Positions 6,357-11,278 of a stretch of 11,278 bases of DNA are shown here, one piece after another. Each line of letters begins with the position of its first letter. Position 1 is the stretch's first letter. The DNA lies in contig DCFQ01000090.1 in the NCBI GenBank assembly GCA_002319915.1, forward strand, positions 576 to 11,853, written 5' to 3'. Position numbers and translations under genes: made by a program. Under the pieces are notes generated by a model. That model was not told where the DNA came from and made no database searches. It saw only the letters and a program-made list of their open reading frames with translations. The stretch is from Bacteroidales bacterium UBA1800 (GTDB lineage: Bacteria > Bacteroidota > Bacteroidia > Bacteroidales > VadinHA17).

Positions 6357-7838
6357 TTAATTTTTCACGAAAGTAACCTTCTCTGCCTCAAGTTTTCCAA
6401 AGGCCCGACGTATATCCCGGGAATCAAAAGAAGTGGACTCCTTAGAAAATTCCGGGATATTATAGGATTTTAAAAACATGTCATAGAAAGATGGATCCCT
6501 CTGGGGCATGAGGAAGGGCTTCGAGGCTTTCCCGCTGCTGTCGGTATGTGCGAAATACGGCTTCCCATACATTCCGTCGTCGCGTTTGCTGGCAAAAACG
6601 AACCAGCGGCTTCCGGACGACCAGCTGTGATAAGAATCCGACCTGTGGGAGTTCACGGCCGCCAGGGTATCGATGGTCATGGTCCTGAGATCAAGCAGGT
6701 GCAGATCAGCCTCCTCATGCCACACCGGGAAATTGCCATAGTCAAACGATGTAAAAAGAAGATACCTTCCGTCAGGAGAGCACTTCGGTTCGCTCACCGA
6801 TTTCCCCGTCCCGTATGCAGAGATAATTGTATCGACCGACTGGCCTGTTTTTCCCGTTGCTGCATCGAAATCCACACTGCACAGGCTGTATCTGACTGAT
6901 TTGTAATTTTCCGGCATCCGGGCAGCAGCTGCTGAACAGAAATAAAGCCTGGTCCCGTCGGCCGAGAAAGCCGGGAATGTCTCAAACGAATTCCTGAGGG
7001 AGGTCCGGGGAGAAGAAATGACGTGGTCCTTTTCGGTATCAAGGATCACAACATCAGAAATGGTGTCATAAACCTCGAGGCGCCTGTCTCCCTTGGTATG
7101 GAACCCCGGAATAATGACATTCGTTGAGAAGGCAATAAACCTCCCACCCGGATGCCAGCTGCCATAGACGCCTGCTGAGACCGTGCTGTCGGTCCTGGTA
7201 TTAATCTTCCTGATGATCCCGTTCCGTTGTATGATGGTGCCTCCGCGGGAATGACGGATATGAAAGAACGAGATTCCCGGATCCTGCCCGGCATAGATAT
7301 GACAGTTGATACAACCGTCGCCTGTCAGGTTATTGTCGGCAAGTATTCTTTCGCTGAAGTTTGTGAGATTGCGTTCCCTGATGGTGAGTCTGTTCCAGAC
7401 TTCGTATCCCGGCTCGATCAGGCGGTACGACAGGTAAGGATCAATTCTGTCGGTTGAGACAAATATGCCGAATCGCCTGTACCTGACACAGTTGTTCCCG
7501 ATGAGTGCCTCCGTTGAGACATACACCGAATCGCCCTCGTTCGCTTCGAGAAGCTTCTTCCATTTCCGAATTGGTATCCTGACCTTGTTGCCCGACCTGA
7601 CCTGGATCGACCCGGTCTTCCCTTCAATCCTCACGATTATTCTCCGGCAAGTGTCGCCCATCATGAAATTGAGAGGGGCAATATTTACAGGAATGGTCAC
7701 ATTGACATAGTCAGGATAGATCCGCGGATAATCCGGCGATATGGATTCCTTTTCCGGCCCTCCTGAGCAGGAAGATGCCACAGTTGCGATCATTCCGAAT
7801 ATCAGTCCATACAAATATCTCATTCCATATATGTTCAT
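6357..7838 (-). CDS. Module 2 TolB/PD40-type beta-propeller lipoprotein with CXXCH heme-c motif
   Basis: A 493-residue paralog of the other two propeller lipoproteins and the most divergent of the three around the heme motif. The signal peptide ends in lipobox VASSC (Cys24). The N-terminal domain starts with DYVNVTIPVNIAPLNF (43-58). The heme-type motif is CINCH (176-180), with the conserved second His at 193. Propeller repeats include WHPGGRFIAFS, FSADGTRLYFCSA, CSPDGRYLLFTSFDYG and SYHSWSSGSRWFVFASKR. It also has Cys64 and Cys117, which are not obviously conserved in the module 3 copy. The start is ATG 7838; an in-frame ATG at 7823 (MRYLYGLIFG) would give a more compact signal peptide and is a real alternative. 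It lies 40 nt after its membrane partner, with no clear promoter between. It is followed by the longest gap in the run, so it may end a transcript or be read through into module 3. Molecular role unknown. Confidence 0.84.
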   Translation of the reverse strand: MNIYGMRYLYGLIFGMIATVASSCSGGPEKESISPDYPRIYPDYVNVTIPVNIAPLNFMMGDTCRRIIVRIEGKTGSIQVRSGNKVRIPIRKWKKLLEANEGDSVYVSTEALIGNNCVRYRRFGIFVSTDRIDPYLSYRLIEPGYEVWNRLTIRERNLTNFSERILADNNLTGDGCINCHIYAGQDPGISFFHIRHSRGGTIIQRNGIIRKINTRTDSTVSAGVYGSWHPGGRFIAFSTNVIIPGFHTKGDRRLEVYDTISDVVILDTEKDHVISSPRTSLRNSFETFPAFSADGTRLYFCSAAAARMPENYKSVRYSLCSVDFDAATGKTGQSVDTIISAYGTGKSVSEPKCSPDGRYLLFTSFDYGNFPVWHEEADLHLLDLRTMTIDTLAAVNSHRSDSYHSWSSGSRWFVFASKRDDGMYGKPYFAHTDSSGKASKPFLMPQRDPSFYDMFLKSYNIPEFSKESTSFDSRDIRRAFGKLEAEKVTFVKN

Positions 7839-7878
7839 AAAATAACTATTCCCCCGGTTTCCATATGATCCGGAACTT

Positions 7879-9663
7879 TCATTCCCGCTTCAGGGAGGCA
7901 AAATGATAGTAGAACCAATAGGTTGTGCCAAAATCCTTCTGCAGTGCACTTCCTTTGCCGTCGTTTCCGGCAAAGATCCGTGTATAGTCGGCTATTCTCC
8001 TGATATTCCCGGGATTGAACATGTGATCCGGGAACTCTTCATGCCTGAATTTGCCGGCGGCTATCTGCATGAGAATTGCTTCCTGGTAGACCCGGGGAAG
8101 CGGACCAATGCCGTGCTGCCTGTAATATTTCCTGAAATCAGCCGTAAAAGAATCAAGGTCTTTGGAAAGCAGGTCGTAGCAAAGGAGATAGTCCACAGCC
8201 ATGCTGTTCCCCGGGTGATCATCTATAAGCATTTTAAGCGTCCCCTTGTAATCTCCGGCCAGCTTTAACCTGTCGTTTACTGGAATAATATCCCTTTTTG
8301 ATGCAAGCCAGGAGGCTTCCGGAAGCAATTTCCATCCCATCAGGAGCTTTGCCCTGTTCTGGGCCCATTTCCGGTGATAAAGCGTTTTCTCCAGTATCCT
8401 GATATACTTTGCAGCAACATCGTACTGGCCGTTGACCAGGTTGATCTCTGCTAGCCGCTTCATCAGCCGCACGTTGCGTGAATGCGGGGAAAATATCATG
8501 CCGAGCAGCGCTGAGTGCTGGGCGGCATTGGCGTCCCCCAACTGCCAGTAAACCTCATTGCTGAAGGTGATTGTCAGATAGTTCTCATCGGCATTTACCG
8601 GGATAAAAAGGCCTGTTGCGGCGGGCTGGTAAAACTCCAGGAGCTTTTCGGGAAGGAGCCCGAGCTTTCCCAGGGCCATATTAGTGTAATATGATGCAAG
8701 ACTGTTCCTGAGCTGATACCTGGAGGCAAGATTGCAAACCTTTTGCCAGTTTTCGTGGGATGCTTCGTAATCGAGCTTAAGTATCTTCTCAAGGGTAAAA
8801 TCAGCAAAGATCGTGACACCTCCGGTCAAAACCGCCAATGCTGCAAAAACAACTATAATGAACGATCGGGACTCTTCAGCTGGCGCCTGGGTCCTCCGTC
8901 GTTTAACAAAAAGCGGAGCAATCAACGCCGGTACCAGTGAGATCATTGGCAGAAAATGGAGAAACCTGGGATTTCTTTTGGAGTCCGATATCCAGGTATA
9001 AGCCTGGAATCCTGTCAGGTGGAAGAGGTCCATTGCCAGGAAGGGGATCAGGGCCATAATTATGATTGCAGGAACGGCCAGGGAGAGGCTTCTCCTCATA
9101 CCCGAACCTGATATTTCATAGGATAAGCACGCCAGGGCAAACAAATAAAAAGTGCTGCCGGCAGCAAGGTAAACGACCGGAAGGAGAACAAAAAAGCAAG
9201 CAATACGGATCAACCTGTTCCTTATACCCCTGACAATAAGTGTACATAGCACACTTATTATCAGTGAAACCACAGCGGCCAGGGGGAATTCAAAATCCAT
9301 CAGGGCAATCCAGCTGAGGAGCACGGGGAGGAGGGCATAAAGCGCTGCATTCCTGCCTGTGCCTTCAGGAATGTTAAGCTTCTTTACCAGGAACCAGAAA
9401 ATAAACAGCGAAACAGTAATTACAACGGCGCCTCCACCGGTCAGGTAAAAGAACTGGGTTAAGAAATCACTAATAAAGGATGAAAGGATAGCCGGTTTAT
9501 CCAGGTAAGTCATGAAATATCCGGGTGTCAGCAGGAAGATCCGCATCTGTTCTTCAAACCAGATGTGATACCTGTAAAAGAAGCAGAAAAATACGAAACA
9601 CCCGGTCAGTACCGCTCCTGTCAGTACATGAACCCTTATCATATTTTTATCACTGCCTGCCAT
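7879..9663 (-). CDS. Module 2 polytopic membrane protein with periplasmic TPR-like domain (DUF6057-like)
   Basis: A 594-residue paralog of the module 3 membrane protein, with the same plan of about nine TM helices, basic cytoplasmic loops (VKKLN, RGIRNRLIR, GMRRS, VKRRRTQ) and a periplasmic helical domain after about residue 285. FEEQ (36-39), FLTQ (67-70), EFPLAA (125-130) and LPVVYLAAG (161-169) sit at the same residue numbers as in the paralog. GLFIP, an LAE.NL.NG.Y..A.KYI.IL repeat, YQEAIL and the ending TTYWFYYHF are also shared. The frame is open upstream to 9879, but those 72 extra residues overlap the end of the module 1 propeller gene and do not look like protein here. ATG 9663 gives exact alignment with the paralog and lies 13 nt after the previous stop; ATG 9642 is a second choice. 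Function unknown. The length and topology resemble GT-C-type or Wzy-like membrane enzymes only in outline. Confidence 0.82.
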   Translation of the reverse strand: MAGSDKNMIRVHVLTGAVLTGCFVFFCFFYRYHIWFEEQMRIFLLTPGYFMTYLDKPAILSSFISDFLTQFFYLTGGGAVVITVSLFIFWFLVKKLNIPEGTGRNAALYALLPVLLSWIALMDFEFPLAAVVSLIISVLCTLIVRGIRNRLIRIACFFVLLPVVYLAAGSTFYLFALACLSYEISGSGMRRSLSLAVPAIIIMALIPFLAMDLFHLTGFQAYTWISDSKRNPRFLHFLPMISLVPALIAPLFVKRRRTQAPAEESRSFIIVVFAALAVLTGGVTIFADFTLEKILKLDYEASHENWQKVCNLASRYQLRNSLASYYTNMALGKLGLLPEKLLEFYQPAATGLFIPVNADENYLTITFSNEVYWQLGDANAAQHSALLGMIFSPHSRNVRLMKRLAEINLVNGQYDVAAKYIRILEKTLYHRKWAQNRAKLLMGWKLLPEASWLASKRDIIPVNDRLKLAGDYKGTLKMLIDDHPGNSMAVDYLLCYDLLSKDLDSFTADFRKYYRQHGIGPLPRVYQEAILMQIAAGKFRHEEFPDHMFNPGNIRRIADYTRIFAGNDGKGSALQKDFGTTYWFYYHFASLKRE

Positions 9664-9676
9664 TTGCACAATCTGG

Positions 9677-11155
9677 TTAGTGAGTGCCGGTTTCCGGCTG
9701 AACCTGGAGTGATGACCTGCTTTTTGCGGCTTTCGCGAGCCTGTACGGATCCACCGGGAAATCCCTGACGGAAAATTCCGGCAGATTGAATGAAAACAGC
9801 GTCGAACCGTAAAATTCCGGGTCCTTCTGCGGCAGGAGGAATGGTTTGTGAAAATCACCGTCCTTGTCCATATATGCAAGGTAGATGTCCGAGAATAGCT
9901 TATCGGAGCGGCGGCTGCTGAAAGCTACCCAGCGGCTGTTAGAGGACCACGAGTGATAGCTCTCCGTTTCGGGACTGTTAATGGAATCGGCCGGATGGTA
10001 TTGCCCGGTCTCCAGGTCCATGATCCACAGGTCGGCTTCCGGGTTATAGGAAGGGAATGCCCCATAGTCGCTCACCGTGAACATAAGGTATTTCCCGTTG
10101 GGCGAAACCCTGGGGATCGAGATGCTTTTCCCCGTAGCGTGGGACGAAATAAGCGTGTCGGTCACAGACCCGAATGCACCGGTCTCTTCGTCGAAATCAA
10201 CGGAGCACAGGCTGTAACGGGTGTTCTTTAGTTCTGCAGGCAGCTTCTTTTCTTCCGCGCTGCAGAAATAGAGCTTTTTCCCATCGGGGGAGAAGCAAGG
10301 GAATGTTTCAAATTTGTTTTCGGCAGACAATTGGGGCGGTATTTTCATCTCGTGCTCTTTCACGTCGTACAGTACGATATCGGACCTCAGGTCGAGGGCG
10401 GTTGCGCGATAAGGTCCAGCCGCATGGAAGATCTGGTTCACCCTGTTCACTGAAAAGGCTATATATCGCTTTGACGGATGCCAGTATGGGAAAGCCGCGC
10501 TGGCAAACATCCTGCCTGTCCTGGTGGTCAGCTTTTCCAGGGTACCGTTGGTGTAAAGGAGGGTCCCCCCGTAGCTTTCCCGAAGGTGAAGGACCATGTT
10601 TTCCGGATCGTTCCCGGGAAAGGAATGGCAGTTCATACATGTCCCGGGCATGATCCTGCTGTCAAGCACTGTTCTAACCCTGAAACCGCTCACAGAGCGC
10701 TGATAAATACCCATCCGGTTCCAGTTCTGGAATCCTGGCATCAGAAGCCTGTAAACGAGGTAATCGTCGGCCGGCTCATCCGTAATGTGAATGGCGAAGG
10801 GCTTGAATTTCTTCCAGATCCTCCCCTTCAATGCGGCGACCGTAAAAATGATGGAACCGTCCCTGTTCCCGTATATCAGCTTACTCCATGAAGCACCCGG
10901 GATAGTCACGTTCCTGCCCCTGAAGTACCTGGTAATTTTTTGATCTTTTCCTGAGATTTCCACGGAGCACCTGTCAAAATCCCCGGTCAACATGAAATTC
11001 AGCGGGGCTATGTCAGGTGGTACCGTAACGCCTTTATAATCAGGAAATATTACGGGCCATGAATCTGATGTCTGCATTTCCGTTTTACCGGGTCTGCTGC
11101 ACCCCGCAGATAACAAAGAAGCAAGAATGATCAATATGTAAAATTCCCTTTTCAA
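9677..11155 (-). CDS. Module 1 TolB/PD40-type beta-propeller lipoprotein with CXXCH heme-c motif, TTG start
   Basis: A 492-residue propeller lipoprotein, closer to the module 3 copy than to the module 2 copy (shared MGIYQR, CMNCHSF, NDP..M..HLR). The signal peptide ends in lipobox LSAGC (Cys19). The N-terminal domain opens with DYKGVTVPPDIAPLNF (39-54). CMNCH is at 173-177 and His190 is conserved. Blades include WHPSKRYIAFS, FSPDGKKLYFCSA, VSPNGKYLMFTVSDYG and SYHSWSSNSRWVAFSSRR. The codon for residue 1 is TTG (11155-11153). No in-frame ATG exists between the upstream in-frame stop and this codon. The next Met lies past the lipobox, so TTG is probably the true start, one base after the stop of the upstream membrane gene and likely coupled to it. 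It is followed after 13 nt by the module 2 membrane gene. Confidence 0.84.
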   Translation of the reverse strand: MKREFYILIILASLLSAGCSRPGKTEMQTSDSWPVIFPDYKGVTVPPDIAPLNFMLTGDFDRCSVEISGKDQKITRYFRGRNVTIPGASWSKLIYGNRDGSIIFTVAALKGRIWKKFKPFAIHITDEPADDYLVYRLLMPGFQNWNRMGIYQRSVSGFRVRTVLDSRIMPGTCMNCHSFPGNDPENMVLHLRESYGGTLLYTNGTLEKLTTRTGRMFASAAFPYWHPSKRYIAFSVNRVNQIFHAAGPYRATALDLRSDIVLYDVKEHEMKIPPQLSAENKFETFPCFSPDGKKLYFCSAEEKKLPAELKNTRYSLCSVDFDEETGAFGSVTDTLISSHATGKSISIPRVSPNGKYLMFTVSDYGAFPSYNPEADLWIMDLETGQYHPADSINSPETESYHSWSSNSRWVAFSSRRSDKLFSDIYLAYMDKDGDFHKPFLLPQKDPEFYGSTLFSFNLPEFSVRDFPVDPYRLAKAAKSRSSLQVQPETGTH

Positions 11156-11156
11156 A

Positions 11157-11278
11157 TCATCTGTAATGAAGGTAAAACCAGTAGCTCCTGCCGAACTCCC
11201 CTTCCATTTTCAGTGTATCGCTTCCTGATTCTGAGAAAAGCCTTGCATAGGACTGAAGCCGGCTTACCACCGCTCTTT
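11157..11278 (-). CDS. Module 1 DUF6057-like membrane protein, C-terminal end only
   Basis: The minus-strand frame from the right edge to the TGA at 11159-11157 encodes the last 39 residues of a third membrane-protein paralog. The ending EFGRSYWFYLHYR matches the ends of the two complete copies (FSGTYWYYLHF and FGTTYWFYYHF), and the preceding QSYARLF matches their QAYAGIY/ADYTRIF. Only this piece is in the window, so the membrane part is inferred from homology. Its stop is one base from the TTG start of the propeller gene, repeating the membrane-then-propeller order of modules 2 and 3. Confidence 0.78.
   Translation of the reverse strand, partial: RAVVSRLQSYARLFSESGSDTLKMEGEFGRSYWFYLHYR

Noticed and set aside
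9664..9879. N-terminal extension of the module 2 membrane protein to 9879
   Set aside because: It overlaps the end of the module 1 propeller gene in another frame, is rich in Arg/Ser/Cys/His and has no counterpart in the paralog. Starting at 9663 gives a gap-free alignment.
10174..10653. 159-codon open frame on the plus strand, with other mid-sized plus-strand frames nearby
   Set aside because: Antisense shadows of the module 1 propeller gene, low-complexity Arg/Ser-rich translations, no family resemblance.

Overview
The window suggests a member of the Bacteroidota, probably Bacteroidales or a relative. The signs are lipoprotein signal peptides ending in a lipobox cysteine, no Shine-Dalgarno in front of most starts, one good match to the Bacteroidota promoter (TTG, 22 nt, TAnnTTTG), and an exported glycoside hydrolase family 31 (GH31) enzyme with a PA14 insert. 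Genus cannot be told from this sequence. Every gene I can support lies on the minus strand, so the operon reads from the right edge to the left. No stretch longer than about 125 bases lacks a gene.

In transcription order, the window holds three copies of a two-gene module. The first gene of each module is a polytopic membrane protein (about 9 TM segments plus a periplasmic helical-repeat domain, resembling what I recall as DUF6057). The second is a lipoprotein with a TolB/PD40-type beta-propeller and a single CXXCH motif, the signature of covalent c-type heme. Module 1 is 11278-9677, with only the last 39 residues of its membrane protein in the window. Module 2 is 9663-6357 and module 3 is 6234-2914. 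The partners are 1, 40 and 9 nt apart. A gap of about 120 nt with a putative promoter separates modules 2 and 3.

Five bases after module 3 comes a two-domain Rid-fold protein that looks like a chorismatase (FkbO/Hyg5/XanB2 type). After a further 85 nt, which hold a 9-bp inverted repeat, comes the first 558 codons of a GH31 alpha-glycosidase/alpha-xylosidase-type lipoprotein. It is cut by the left edge just beyond its catalytic nucleophile.

The tandem module is the part I cannot assign to a known system. From topology and motifs, each module would place a helical domain and a putative mono-heme propeller lipoprotein together in the periplasm. Conserved acidic loop motifs in the membrane protein allow a GT-C-like enzyme as one hypothesis. 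The chorismatase-like gene, coupled to module 3, hints that a chorismate-derived hydroxybenzoate may be involved. All functional links are inference.
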